This document shows positions 6,371 through 13,388 of a stretch of 13,388 nt of DNA, one piece after another. The first letter of the stretch is position 1. Each line of letters starts with the position of its first letter. Below the pieces are notes generated by a model, which saw only the letters and a program-made list of their open reading frames with translations, was not told the origin of the DNA and did not search any database. This DNA comes from SCQX01 sp035720945 (lineage in GTDB: Bacteria > Pseudomonadota > Gammaproteobacteria > Burkholderiales > Burkholderiaceae_B), in assembly GCA_035720945.1 (NCBI GenBank), contig DASTNK010000030.1:1-13388 (forward strand), given 5' to 3'. A program made the translations under genes and the position numbers.

Positions 6371-7012
6371 TCAGGCCTTCTCGGCGTAAGGCCGAAATTC
6401 CCCGCTGACCGGATCCCGCACGAACAACACCCCCGTCGCCACGCCGAAATACGCCCCATGCAGCGTCAGGCTGCCCTCTTGCACACGCTCGCGCACGGCG
6501 GGGAATGTCATGAGATTCTGGAGACTCAGCTCCACGATCCCCCATTCCATCTTCCGGATCCAACCGGCGTGATCCCCCATCGGCGGCCCCACCCGTTCAG
6601 CCACCGGCCCCATCTGCGACATCCACTTGCCGATGAAATCACGCTTGGTCAACGGTTCCGCCTTGTTGGCGAACGCCGCCACCCCCCCGCAGCTGGCATG
6701 CCCCATCACCACCAGGTGCTTCACCCTCAGCGCATTGACCCCGAACTCGATCGCCGCACTGGTGCCATGGTAGGAACCCTCGACATCGGCCTCGCACGGC
6801 GGCACCAGCGCCGCGATGTTGCGGACCACGAACATCTCGCCCGGGCCCGCGTCGAAAATGGTTTCCGGCGCCACACGGGAATCCCCGCAACCAATGATCA
6901 TGACTTCCGGATGTTGGCCTTTCTCGGCCAACTCCTGGTAGCGCGCGCGCTCATGCGCCAGACGCCCGTGCAGGAAAGATTGGTAGCCATCGGTCAGTCG
7001 TTGTGGAAACAT
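6371..7012 (-). CDS. Beta-class carbonic anhydrase
   Basis: A 213-residue cytoplasmic zinc enzyme that interconverts CO2 and bicarbonate, supplying bicarbonate for carboxylation reactions and pH balance. The zinc ligands C42, H104 and C107 are present, as is the catalytic D44/R46 pair in the C42-G-D-S-R motif. GHASCGG and the RNIA segment are also typical of the beta class, and the length is normal. The start at 7012 is the first methionine that begins the domain properly; upstream is only a modest AGAGAG ribosome-binding site, and an in-frame extension to 7081 adds nothing conserved. The gene converges on the sulfur cluster and is divergent from the AI-2E-family gene, with 204 bases between the two starts. 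Confidence 0.95.
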   Translation of the reverse strand: MFPQRLTDGYQSFLHGRLAHERARYQELAEKGQHPEVMIIGCGDSRVAPETIFDAGPGEMFVVRNIAALVPPCEADVEGSYHGTSAAIEFGVNALRVKHLVVMGHASCGGVAAFANKAEPLTKRDFIGKWMSQMGPVAERVGPPMGDHAGWIRKMEWGIVELSLQNLMTFPAVRERVQEGSLTLHGAYFGVATGVLFVRDPVSGEFRPYAEKA

Positions 7013-7216
7013 GGGTTCTCTCTTAAAAAAGGAATTAAGACACCCGATTTTAAACCCACCGGCACACCTCACCCTGAACAATCAACAGCGATAGCCTTCG
7101 CGCCCCCCGCCCGTGAAACACCTGTGGCACAATGCCCGAGAAATCAGGCCACCGCCCGATGCCGCGTCCGCGCGGCAACACGGCACGGCCACCGCGCATG
7201 GCTTCCGGGAGCCCAG
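7013..7216. promoter_or_regulatory. Divergent control region between carbonic anhydrase and the AI-2E-family gene
   Basis: The region must hold promoters for both neighbours. On the plus strand CACAAT (7128-7133) resembles a -10 box, but a matching -35 is not evident. On the minus strand a TAAAAT-like hexamer lies around 7049-7054, about 40 bases before the anhydrase start. A plus-strand open frame covers this region in frame with the AI-2E gene, but it also runs antisense through the anhydrase, so it is not treated as coding. Confidence 0.35.
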
Positions 7217-8275
7217 ATGAACAGCAACAACATTCAGTTCCAAGCCTTTCTGCTACTGCTCATCATCGTCACCGTCGCGTTCGGCTGGCTGCTGCGCCCG
7301 TACTATGGCGCCCTGTTCTGGGGCGCGGCGCTGGCCATCCTCTTCATGCCATTGCACCGCCGCGTCCTGAGGGGCTTCGGTGGACGCTCGAATCTCGCGG
7401 CACTGACGTCGGTGGTGCTGTGCGTGCTGATCGTGATCATCCCTCTTATATTCATCACTGGCGCGCTGGTACAGGAAGGCGCCGTTCTCTACCACCAGAT
7501 TTCGGCCGGCAAGATCGACCTGGGCCAATCCTTTGAACAGGCGCAGCACGCGCTACCAGCGTGGATGCGGGATGAACTCGCCCGCTTCGGGCTGGGAGAC
7601 ATGGAAAGCCTGAAAAGCACCCTATCCAGCGGCGCTGTGAAAGCCAGCAAGTTCCTCGCCACCCAGGCGTTCAACGTCGGACAAAACACCTTCGAATTCG
7701 TGATCAGCCTGGGCATCATGCTGTATCTGCTGTTCTTCCTGCTGCGCGACGGCCCGCGCCTGGGTCAGCACATGAAACTGCTCATTCCGCTTAACGACGA
7801 GCACAAGCATCACCTGTTCAGCAAGTTCACCACTGTCGTACGGGCCACGGTCAAAGGCAACGTCGTCGTGGCCGCCACCCAAGGGCTGTTGGGTGGCATC
7901 ATCTTCTGGGTGCTGGGCATCAACGGTGCCCTGCTGTGGGGGGTGCTGATGGGGTTCCTGTCGTTGCTGCCGGCAGTGGGTGCGGCGCTGATCTGGTTCC
8001 CCATCTCGGTGTTCTTCCTGCTGACGGGGGCCTACTGGAAAGGCACCATCCTCATCCTGTTCTGCGTCCTGGTCATCGGCCTGGTCGACAATGTGATGCG
8101 TCCGTTGCTGGTGGGCAAGGACACCAAGATGCCCGACTATGTTATCCTGATCTCGACCCTCGGCGGGTTGACGCTTTTCGGGCTGAACGGGTTCGTGATA
8201 GGGCCGTTGATCGCGGCGCTTTTCATGGCCTGCTGGGACCTCTTCCCCTCGGCCATCAGAATGTCCGGCGACTAA
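7217..8275 (+). CDS. AI-2E/PerM-family membrane transporter
   Basis: The 352-residue inner-membrane protein belongs to the AI-2E (TqsA/YdiK/PerM) family. Two hydrophobic helices open the protein (about 9-48) and a third lies about 62-85. A soluble region follows (about 86-150), then five or so further helices to the end. Signature parts are LLFFLLRDG, the DNVMRPLLVG motif, and the ISTLGGL...FGL.GFVIGPLIAAL segment. Some members export autoinducer-2, others act as ion antiporters, and most have no known substrate, so none is assigned here. The start is the ATG at 7217 with GGGAG five bases upstream. The PAS protein gene follows after 58 bases on the same strand and may be co-transcribed. Confidence 0.92.
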   Translation: MNSNNIQFQAFLLLLIIVTVAFGWLLRPYYGALFWGAALAILFMPLHRRVLRGFGGRSNLAALTSVVLCVLIVIIPLIFITGALVQEGAVLYHQISAGKIDLGQSFEQAQHALPAWMRDELARFGLGDMESLKSTLSSGAVKASKFLATQAFNVGQNTFEFVISLGIMLYLLFFLLRDGPRLGQHMKLLIPLNDEHKHHLFSKFTTVVRATVKGNVVVAATQGLLGGIIFWVLGINGALLWGVLMGFLSLLPAVGAALIWFPISVFFLLTGAYWKGTILILFCVLVIGLVDNVMRPLLVGKDTKMPDYVILISTLGGLTLFGLNGFVIGPLIAALFMACWDLFPSAIRMSGD

Positions 8276-8333
8276 GTTGCGCGGCAGGCTATTGCGCCAT
8301 GCCGCCAGCCCCCAACCGTTAACGGACTCCCCC

Positions 8334-8798
8334 ATGAATGCTTCCGCCGGTACCTCAAGCGCCCATCCGCCCGCGCCCCACGACGTGGCACCCGACCTGT
8401 TCCGCAACATGGTCGAACAGGCGGGCGACGCCATCATTTTCATTGATCGTGACGGCGCCATCCAGGCCTGGAACCGCGGCGCACAGAACGCATTCGGCTA
8501 CAGCGCCGACGAAGCCCGGCACCTGAGCCTGGATGTCATCATCCCGGAAAACCTGCGCCAGGCGCACTGGGTCGGCTTTCAAAAAGCCGTTGACAGCGGC
8601 CACACCCAACACGGCGACCGCGTACTGACCACCAAGGCCATCCACAAAGACGGCCACACGGTATACGTCGACATGCACTTCTGCCTGGTGAAGGACGATT
8701 CGGGGCGCGTTGCCGGCGCTCTGGCCATAGGCCGCGACTGCACTGAACGCTACTTGGCTGAAAAGGCGCGGCGCAAGGCGGCGCAGCAGCAGGGTTGA
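8334..8798 (+). CDS. Stand-alone PAS-domain protein
   Basis: A 154-residue soluble protein consisting of a proline-rich lead (1-20), one PAS domain (about 22-138) and a basic tail ending KAAQQQG. Recognisable PAS features are the NMVEQAGDAIIFIDRDG opening, W46-NRGAQNAFGYSADE, the segment HKDGHTVYVDMHF, and GRDCTER near the domain's end. There is no kinase, GGDEF, DNA-binding or chemoreceptor part, so it may act as a separate sensor partner or small-molecule binder; no cofactor can be assigned. The ATG at 8334 is preferred because the domain begins soon after and a GGA lies about 8 bases upstream. An in-frame TTG at 8277 would add 19 residues that look non-conserved. It lies 58 bases after the AI-2E-family gene and converges on the hydroxylase gene. 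Confidence 0.88.
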   Translation: MNASAGTSSAHPPAPHDVAPDLFRNMVEQAGDAIIFIDRDGAIQAWNRGAQNAFGYSADEARHLSLDVIIPENLRQAHWVGFQKAVDSGHTQHGDRVLTTKAIHKDGHTVYVDMHFCLVKDDSGRVAGALAIGRDCTERYLAEKARRKAAQQQG

Positions 8799-8915
8799 AG
8801 AACTCTTCTTTACCCGGGGCGCCAGACATCGCCGGTTCGCCGATCGGTGCCCTGGCCGGCTTGAAAGAATGCCATTCGCCGGGAACAGGCGCTGGCCTAT
8901 GCGCGGAATAGCTTG

Positions 8916-9461
8916 CTAACGCCGGCCAGTGAAGAACACGTGGTCCCAGAACGAGGTGGTCACCCCGTACCAACCATGCATGCCGCTCATGTGGTGGCGG
9001 GCATGCGCCAGCTTGCGCGCCTGCAACCACGACCCTGGACGCGCCTTCCAGTGATGTGAGGCGTGATGCACGGTGACATAGAAAAGATAGCCGGAAATCA
9101 CCCCCAGAGTGACCGCGAGCGCGGGCCAACGGCCGAACACAAAAGCCACAGGCAAGTACACCAATATGACGAACAGCACCAGGCTCGCGAACGTGGAGGT
9201 GCCGATCAACGCGAAGGGCCGTTTGTGGTGTTCTTCGTGCCAGCGCTTGAATGGCTGCACACCATGCAAAACGAACCGGTGCAATATATATTCAGCCAGA
9301 CTCCAGACCACGAAACCCACCACGCCGGCCAGCAGTAAGGGCCAGTGGATGTCGGGCGCATACAGGAGCAACACCGCCAGCCCCGCCATGATGGCAAAAG
9401 GATAGAGCACAAAATCCGCGAAATACGACACCGGATGGTGCTCAAGCGTGAAAATCTTCAT
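8916..9461 (-). CDS. Fatty acid hydroxylase-superfamily membrane protein
   Basis: This 181-residue protein has about four hydrophobic segments (residues 15-35, 40-58, 90-110, 115-131) and the histidine clusters of the sterol desaturase/fatty acid hydroxylase superfamily: H61-RFVLH66, H75-EEHH79, HHASHH (132-137) and HARHH (153-157). These bind a di-iron centre that uses O2 to hydroxylate or desaturate a lipid in the membrane. It is shorter than sterol desaturases and near the size of bacterial members of unknown substrate; carotenoid, fatty acyl or sphingolipid substrates cannot be told apart. The start at 9461 opens the conserved region. A longer in-frame reading to 9788 passes through a tRNA gene and is rejected. 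The ribosome-binding site is weak (GGGG). Confidence 0.9.
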   Translation of the reverse strand: MKIFTLEHHPVSYFADFVLYPFAIMAGLAVLLLYAPDIHWPLLLAGVVGFVVWSLAEYILHRFVLHGVQPFKRWHEEHHKRPFALIGTSTFASLVLFVILVYLPVAFVFGRWPALAVTLGVISGYLFYVTVHHASHHWKARPGSWLQARKLAHARHHMSGMHGWYGVTTSFWDHVFFTGRR

Positions 9462-9572
9462 TGCAACCCCGAAACCGAAGGTGGCGCCGGCTCGGTTCCG
9501 ATCAAGTGACCGGACCCCGCGACGCGACACCTTGTGCCCAAACCATCTCTGCTTCGCAATTGTGTATCTACA

Positions 9573-9600
9573 ATCATACCTGCGTTTCGGCATTACACAA
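9573..9600 (-). promoter_or_regulatory. Candidate promoter of the fatty acid hydroxylase gene
   Basis: Read on the minus strand, TTGTGT (9595-9600) and TATGAT (9573-9578) are 16 bases apart, about 112 bases before the start codon. The second hexamer matches the sigma-70 consensus at five of six positions; the first is weaker. It is the best pair I see in the 9462-9698 gap, which otherwise holds the tRNA-Thr promoter and no gene. Confidence 0.4.
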
Positions 9601-9646
9601 TAGACAACGAATAAGTCAGCCGGTTCCAATTTTGCGCGGCATGGCA

Positions 9647-9677
9647 TTGGAAAATTCTTGGGTGGTATGTGTATAAT
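9647..9677 (+). promoter_or_regulatory. Promoter of tRNA-Thr
   Basis: A perfect TATAAT (9672-9677) lies 21 bases before the tRNA. TTGGAA (9647-9652) is the best -35 match, at a long 19-base spacing. The -10 box is strong evidence; the -35 is less certain. Confidence 0.65.
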
Positions 9678-9698
9678 GTTGAGCTTTCCAGAAATCAG

Positions 9699-9774
9699 GC
9701 CGGTGTAGCTCAGTTGGTAGAGCAGCTCATTCGTAATGAGAAGGTCGAGGGTTCGACTCCTTTCACCGGCACCA
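9699..9774 (+). tRNA. tRNA-Thr (anticodon CGT)
   Basis: A 76-nt cloverleaf with the acceptor stem GCCGGTG/CACCGGC, D stem GCTC/GAGC and anticodon loop TTCGTAA with CGT at 9732-9734. The T arm GAGGG-TTCGACT-CCTTT contains G-T wobble pairs, and CCA is encoded at the 3' end. The G-A clash at the top of the anticodon stem also occurs in E. coli tRNA-Thr(CGT) as I recall it, so it is not a defect. It reads ACG codons, which are common in GC-rich genomes. Confidence 0.97.
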
Positions 9775-9791
9775 ATGATTTGAAGCAATGA

Positions 9792-9820
9792 AAAGCCACC
9801 TGCAACAGGTGGCTTTTTTT
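9792..9820 (+). terminator. Rho-independent terminator of tRNA-Thr
   Basis: A perfect 11-bp stem (AAAGCCACCTG at 9792-9802, CAGGTGGCTTT at 9806-9816) with a three-base loop is followed by seven T residues (9814-9820). It lies 17 bases after the tRNA end. Confidence 0.93.
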
Positions 9821-9850
9821 ATGGTTCTCATTTTTTATGGCTGTCAGTAA

Positions 9851-9891
9851 TAGCCATGGTGGGAATGCAGCATAGCCATGCGTGGGAATGC
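9851..9891 (+). repeat. Imperfect tandem repeat, unit TAGCCATG-GTGGGAATGC
   Basis: TAGCCATG followed by GTGGGAATGC occurs at 9851-9868 and again, with one extra C, at 9873-9891, separated by four bases. It lies in the spacer between the tRNA-Thr terminator and osmB, where no gene is evident. Confidence 0.6.
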
Positions 9892-9894
9892 CGT

Positions 9895-9924
9895 ACATGG
9901 GCAGAACATGGGCAGAACATGGGC
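9895..9924 (+). repeat. 11-bp tandem repeat, 2.7 copies of ACATGGGCAGA
   Basis: Two exact copies (9895-9905, 9906-9916) and a partial third (9917-9924) follow each other directly. It is only three bases from the preceding imperfect repeat and shares the CATG core. It is non-coding and downstream of osmB; it could vary in copy number between strains. Confidence 0.75.
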
Positions 9925-10012
9925 GCAGCGGCACACGGCGACTTGGGCCACATCGCGCATGTCTGCGACAAGCCCGCACACGCCCTGGCCGCCTTACCTC
10001 ACCCCGGCCGTC

Positions 10013-10231
10013 TTATTTCTTGGTGGCCTCGTGTCCCACGATACCGCCCACGGCGGCGCCACCCAATGTACCCAGGGTGCTGCCGCCTGTGAGCACGGCT
10101 CCACCGACCGCGCCGACACCAGCGCCGATCGCCGTGTTGCGCCCTTGCCGAGACATTCCACTGCAACCGCTCAAGCCAAGCAGCGCCGTGGCAAGCACCG
10201 TGCCAATCAACATTCGTTGAGCTGTCTTCAT
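10013..10231 (-). CDS. osmB: Osmotically inducible lipoprotein OsmB
   Basis: The 72-residue protein has a lipoprotein signal ending in LSG-C23, so it should be lipid-anchored at the cell envelope. After a short polar linker comes a glycine-zipper region (about 31-67) that resembles E. coli OsmB closely, including NTAIGAG and STLGTLGGAAVGG, and ends HEATKK. In E. coli osmB is induced by high osmolarity and in stationary phase; its molecular role is not settled. The start at 10231 has a strong GGGAGG six bases upstream and begins the signal peptide cleanly; an upstream in-frame start at 10261 is less likely. Upstream is a TTGACT-like box (10294-10299), but no convincing -10. The M20 peptidase gene ends 173 bases upstream on the same strand, so osmB is probably transcribed separately. 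Confidence 0.92.
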   Translation of the reverse strand: MKTAQRMLIGTVLATALLGLSGCSGMSRQGRNTAIGAGVGAVGGAVLTGGSTLGTLGGAAVGGIVGHEATKK

Positions 10232-10404
10232 AAAGGACCTCCCGCAAAATAATCGCTCCACCGTGCGGAGCCTGTCTGACTACAGTAACACCAAGTCAAC
10301 AATCCCTGACAATACCAACTGTAACGGTCCTGCGCGAAAGACAACTTGTTCAGTCGAGTGTACATTGACACGCGTGGACCAGACGTCCGCCGTGGTCTGC
10401 GTGA

Positions 10405-11550
10405 TCACCGCAGTCCGCGCAGCAGTTCCTTCCAGAAAGCCAGCCGCTGCGCCAATGTGGAAACCAACACGTATTCCTTCAACGTGTGCGCGCCGTCACC
10501 ATCGGCGCCCAACCCATCGATGGTCGGAATGCCCAGGGCGGCGGTGAAATTGGCATCGCTGCCTCCACCCGTCATGGGGGCCTCTTCCAGAGAAAAGCCG
10601 GCGCGGTTCGCACAATCGCTCGCGGTGGCGAAAAGCGCCGCCGTGTTCTCGTCGCGCGCCATGGGCGGGCGATTCAGCGCGGCATCGATGGACAATGTGA
10701 CATCCGGGTCGACCGCCTTCATGGCTCGGACGCGGGCCAGGAGGAACTCGGCCGCTTCGGCATCCGGCACCCGGAAATCGACGATGGCTTCGCATTCGGA
10801 CGGCACGACGTTGGTGGTGGTGCCACCGCGTATGGTGCCCACGCTGACGGTGATGCCGCGCGCGTAGTCGGTCATGGCCTCCAGCGCCAGGACCTGGTGC
10901 GCCATTTCCTTGATGGCGCTGCGCCCATTTTCATGCTGCATGCCGGCATGCGCCGGCCGGCCAATGATTTTCACCTTCACCACACCCGTTCCCTTGCGAG
11001 CGGTGACACAGCGCCCGCCGTTCGGGCGCGCGGGTTCGGTCACCAGGACACAATGCGCCCGACCGGCAAAACGTTCGATGTGCGACCGCGAGGCGGGGCT
11101 GCCGATTTCCTCATCCGGCGAAAAGAGAAAATCCACCGGCAATGCCGTCCCGCCATTCCGGGCGGCCTCACCCAGCGCGCACAATGCGAGATACGCGCCC
11201 GCCTTCATGTCGTACACTCCTGGGCCGTACAGACGGTCGCCTTCCTGACGGCAGGCATTGACCCGCAGCGTGCCCACCGGATGCACAGTGTCGAGGTGGG
11301 CGATGATCAGCAGGCCGGGGCTGACGTCGCCCGGCTGGCGATTGGTCACATGCAGCATCTTCGCCGATTCCGCCCCCAAGTCGATCAGGTCGGTGCGCAA
11401 CCCCATGCGCCGGGCCTGTTCGCCCGCCAGCACCATCATCTTGCCCACTCGCTCGATGTCATGGGACGGGGATTCCAGCATCACCCATTCCCGGATGCCT
11501 TCGATGAGTGACTTGTCATTCGTGGAAATCGTGGCGGCATCAATAGCCAT
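10405..11550 (-). CDS. M20-family metallopeptidase (carboxypeptidase G2-like)
   Basis: The 381-residue enzyme fits the M20 zinc peptidase family. Expected metal ligands are H85 and D114 (HLDTVHP and YDMKAG motifs), E148 (catalytic base E147 in SPDEEIGSP), E172 and H355. D87 completes the catalytic set, and a lid/dimerisation domain (about 185-295) contains H201. The order and sequence style are closest to glutamate carboxypeptidases such as CPG2, which release C-terminal glutamate from folate-like and other N-acylated substrates. However, this one has no obvious signal peptide, and acyl-amino acid hydrolases of the same family are alternatives. AGGAG lies seven bases before the ATG. It is divergent from the aconitase-family gene, with a 113-base shared upstream region, which hints at joint control. 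Confidence 0.93.
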   Translation of the reverse strand: MAIDAATISTNDKSLIEGIREWVMLESPSHDIERVGKMMVLAGEQARRMGLRTDLIDLGAESAKMLHVTNRQPGDVSPGLLIIAHLDTVHPVGTLRVNACRQEGDRLYGPGVYDMKAGAYLALCALGEAARNGGTALPVDFLFSPDEEIGSPASRSHIERFAGRAHCVLVTEPARPNGGRCVTARKGTGVVKVKIIGRPAHAGMQHENGRSAIKEMAHQVLALEAMTDYARGITVSVGTIRGGTTTNVVPSECEAIVDFRVPDAEAAEFLLARVRAMKAVDPDVTLSIDAALNRPPMARDENTAALFATASDCANRAGFSLEEAPMTGGGSDANFTAALGIPTIDGLGADGDGAHTLKEYVLVSTLAQRLAFWKELLRGLR

Positions 11551-11663
11551 GGTCTTCTCCTGTATCAGCCTGAAGTGTGAGGATACACTGTGCTTTCTGT
11601 ACTTTCGCCCACCGGGGCGTCCGGAAAGACTTGGACCACGGCTCGCGGCGACCAGGAAACATC
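11551..11663. promoter_or_regulatory. Shared upstream region of the peptidase and aconitase-family genes
   Basis: These 113 bases separate two divergent start codons and should contain both promoters. On the minus strand a TATCCT box occurs about 30 bases before the peptidase start, without a clear -35 partner. I see no clear operator or riboswitch. Confidence 0.3.
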
Positions 11664-13388
11664 ATGCACAGCAGTGACGACAAGCCCGAAACAGCACCAA
11701 CGCGCGACGAATGCCTCCCCCTATTCGGCCGCGTTCTATTCCTGTCGGCCAACGCGGCCACGCTACGTGCGCAACTCGGCGGAGCGGATGTCGAACTGCC
11801 TCGCGCGCTGCCGTTGCGCGACGACATTTCCACGGACGAGATCACGCCGATGGCGGCGCTGGCCCATTATGACGACGCGCTGGGCCGTCACCCGTATACC
11901 GGCCTGCGGGTCGGCGACGAGACGCCCATCGCACTGGATGCCATCGTCACCGCCGGCTTCACCGTGACAGTGGCCGGAAAGCGCTACGGCAAAGGTTCTT
12001 CGCGCGAGCACAGCCCCATGGCCGAAAAGCTGGCGGGCATCCGGTTGGTGGTCGCCGAAAGCTTCGAACGGCTCTACCGGCAGAACGCCGACAACATCGG
12101 GTTGCTCACGTCCACGGATTTCAGCCTGATCGAACGCATCCAGCGCGGCGAGCGCATCGCCCTGCGCGAATTGCTGGCCGGGCGTGACGCGCTGGCGTCC
12201 GACATTTTGGCCTGCGGCGGACTGCTGGGGTTCGGGCGCCGGCATCTGAGTAACATCACAGCCCCCATCTCGCAGCAAACACATCGGCACGCCGGGTCGC
12301 GCACGCTGTTCGAGAAAATCGTCGCGCGGCACCTGCTGAGCACCGCGACCACGCGGAACAACACTAATCCCGGGCAAGGGGTGTTCGTGCGCGCCGACTG
12401 GCGTTTCATACACGAGTACTACACCGGCATGTGCGCCCACATGCTGCGGACGGCGGCCGATCCGACGCCCGCCTTGCATGACGCCGCATCCATCGTCGCG
12501 TTCGAGGATCACACGTCGTATGTGGAGGCCAGTGCCATGCATCGCACGCGCGGCCTGGTGCAACCCATACGGGCCATGTGCCGCGCCCATCGGGAATTCG
12601 TCGCGGCGCACGGCCTGCGTTCGCACCGCACGCTCACCGAAGACGAGGCCGCGCAAGACAAAGGCGACAACGCGGCCGGCATCTCGCACGCCATGATGAC
12701 GGAACACTACGCCCTGCCCGGCCAACTTGTCGTTGGCACAGACTCGCACACGCCGCACAGCGGCGCCCTGGGTTGCGTCGCCTTTGGTGTGGGCTCCACC
12801 GACATGGCCAACGCGTTCATCACCGGCGCGGTGCGCATGACCTTGCCCGAATCGTTGTTGATCCGGCTCGAAGGCCACCTGCCGGCGGGCATCACCGCCA
12901 AGGACATTGTGCTGGATCTTCTGGCGCGGCCGGAGATACGCGCCGGCCTGGGCGTAGGCAAGGTTTTCGAATTCGTGGGGCCTGCCCTCGACGGTTTGTC
13001 GGTGGACGAACGCGCGACGCTCACCAACATGACGGCGGAACTCGGCGGTCTCACCGGCATCGTGGCGCCGGACTCCCACACCGTGCGCTTCCTGCGGGAA
13101 CGGCGCGGCGTGGAATTCGTCTTGGAATCGTGGATGCGCAGCGATACCGGTGCCCATTACGCGGCGACGCTGCGGGTGGACTGCACGCGGTTGACGCCGA
13201 TGGTGGCCCGTCCTGGCGACCCGGGCAACGGCATCGCGCTCAAGGATCTGCCAGCGCCCGTGCGCGTGGACATCGCCTACGGCGGATCATGCACGGCCGG
13301 GAAACGCGCCGACTTCGACCACTACTATGAAGTGCTGGCATGGGGGCTTGCGCGCGGCCTGCGTGTACCGGATTCGGTCACCCTGTAC
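11664..13388 (+). CDS. Aconitase/isopropylmalate dehydratase-family hydro-lyase, swivel domain first (partial)
   Basis: The open frame runs off the right edge after 575 codons. An N-terminal swivel (LeuD-like) domain (about 48-195) has DDISTDEITP and the substrate-loop motif GKGSSREH (110-116). The catalytic (LeuC-like) domain starts near 210 and contains TLFEKIVARH, FEDHTSY, DKGD, GTDSHTPHSG (358-367), LTNMTAELGG and GGSC543TAGK. C543 should be the first of three cysteines of the [4Fe-4S] cluster; the other two are expected beyond the window. The family isomerises or dehydrates hydroxy-acids such as citrate or isopropylmalate; the substrate here is unknown. Having the swivel before the catalytic part recalls AcnB, but the AcnB HEAT-like lead domain is absent, and SCTAGK differs from the usual SCTNSR. 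AGGA (11653-11656) lies seven bases before the ATG. A 464-codon antisense frame here is a GC-rich shadow. Confidence 0.9.
   Translation, partial: MHSSDDKPETAPTRDECLPLFGRVLFLSANAATLRAQLGGADVELPRALPLRDDISTDEITPMAALAHYDDALGRHPYTGLRVGDETPIALDAIVTAGFTVTVAGKRYGKGSSREHSPMAEKLAGIRLVVAESFERLYRQNADNIGLLTSTDFSLIERIQRGERIALRELLAGRDALASDILACGGLLGFGRRHLSNITAPISQQTHRHAGSRTLFEKIVARHLLSTATTRNNTNPGQGVFVRADWRFIHEYYTGMCAHMLRTAADPTPALHDAASIVAFEDHTSYVEASAMHRTRGLVQPIRAMCRAHREFVAAHGLRSHRTLTEDEAAQDKGDNAAGISHAMMTEHYALPGQLVVGTDSHTPHSGALGCVAFGVGSTDMANAFITGAVRMTLPESLLIRLEGHLPAGITAKDIVLDLLARPEIRAGLGVGKVFEFVGPALDGLSVDERATLTNMTAELGGLTGIVAPDSHTVRFLRERRGVEFVLESWMRSDTGAHYAATLRVDCTRLTPMVARPGDPGNGIALKDLPAPVRVDIAYGGSCTAGKRADFDHYYEVLAWGLARGLRVPDSVTLY

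Noticed and set aside
7126..7141. Possible sigma-54 promoter starting TGGCAC before the AI-2E-family gene
   Set aside because: The second half (TTGC) at the required spacing is missing.
6458..7216. N-terminal extension of the AI-2E-family gene by 253 codons
   Set aside because: The extension is antisense to the conserved carbonic anhydrase; the family begins at the ATG at 7217, which has its own ribosome-binding site.
9851..9924. Possible CRISPR-like array
   Set aside because: The repeats are too short, too few and directly adjacent without spacers of regular size.
9462..9979. Minus-strand frames through tRNA-Thr, including the extension of the hydroxylase gene to 9788
   Set aside because: The protein text arises from translating the antisense of the tRNA (GERSRTLDLL and VKGVEPSTFSL types), a well-known annotation artefact.
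11763..13157. 464-codon minus-strand open frame in the aconitase region
   Set aside because: The plus strand encodes an uninterrupted aconitase-family protein with all expected motifs; the opposite frame is H-, R- and G-rich shadow sequence.

Overview
The window is GC-rich, compactly coded bacterial chromosome. Overall base composition, gene style, tRNA sequences and the mix of housekeeping and accessory genes suggest a betaproteobacterium, probably Burkholderiales and perhaps Alcaligenaceae such as Bordetella or Achromobacter. This is inferred from sequence character, not from a database match. No phage, transposase, CRISPR array or plasmid gene is visible.

Layout: a tRNA-Asn(GTT) unit with promoter and terminator opens the window (18-182). 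Next, on the minus strand, come a large GAF-GGDEF-EAL cyclic-di-GMP enzyme (325-2385) and a small lipoprotein (2637-2900), separated by an AT-rich spacer. On the plus strand follow an atypical short-chain dehydrogenase lacking the YxxxK motif (3117-3917) and a sulfur cluster (4058-6328): an exported two-domain rhodanese, a YeeE/YedE-type sulfur transporter and a 54-residue exported or membrane peptide. A beta-carbonic anhydrase (minus) converges on that cluster and is divergent from an AI-2E/PerM-family membrane protein (plus), which is followed by a stand-alone PAS protein. A small fatty acid hydroxylase-family membrane protein (minus) faces them.

A tRNA-Thr(CGT) unit (9647-9820) is followed by a short repeat-bearing spacer, osmB (minus) and an M20 carboxypeptidase G2-like peptidase (minus). 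Divergent from the peptidase is an aconitase/isopropylmalate-dehydratase homologue whose swivel domain precedes its catalytic domain. It runs off the right edge.

The clearest functional unit is the rhodanese-transporter-small peptide cluster, probably for uptake and handling of thiosulfate or another reduced sulfur compound. No wholly new system is evident. The items most worth a second look are the 54-aa peptide, the GGDEF domain with a 16-residue insert next to its inhibitory site, the SDR with a replaced active site, and the rearranged aconitase with a deviant SCTAGK cluster motif.
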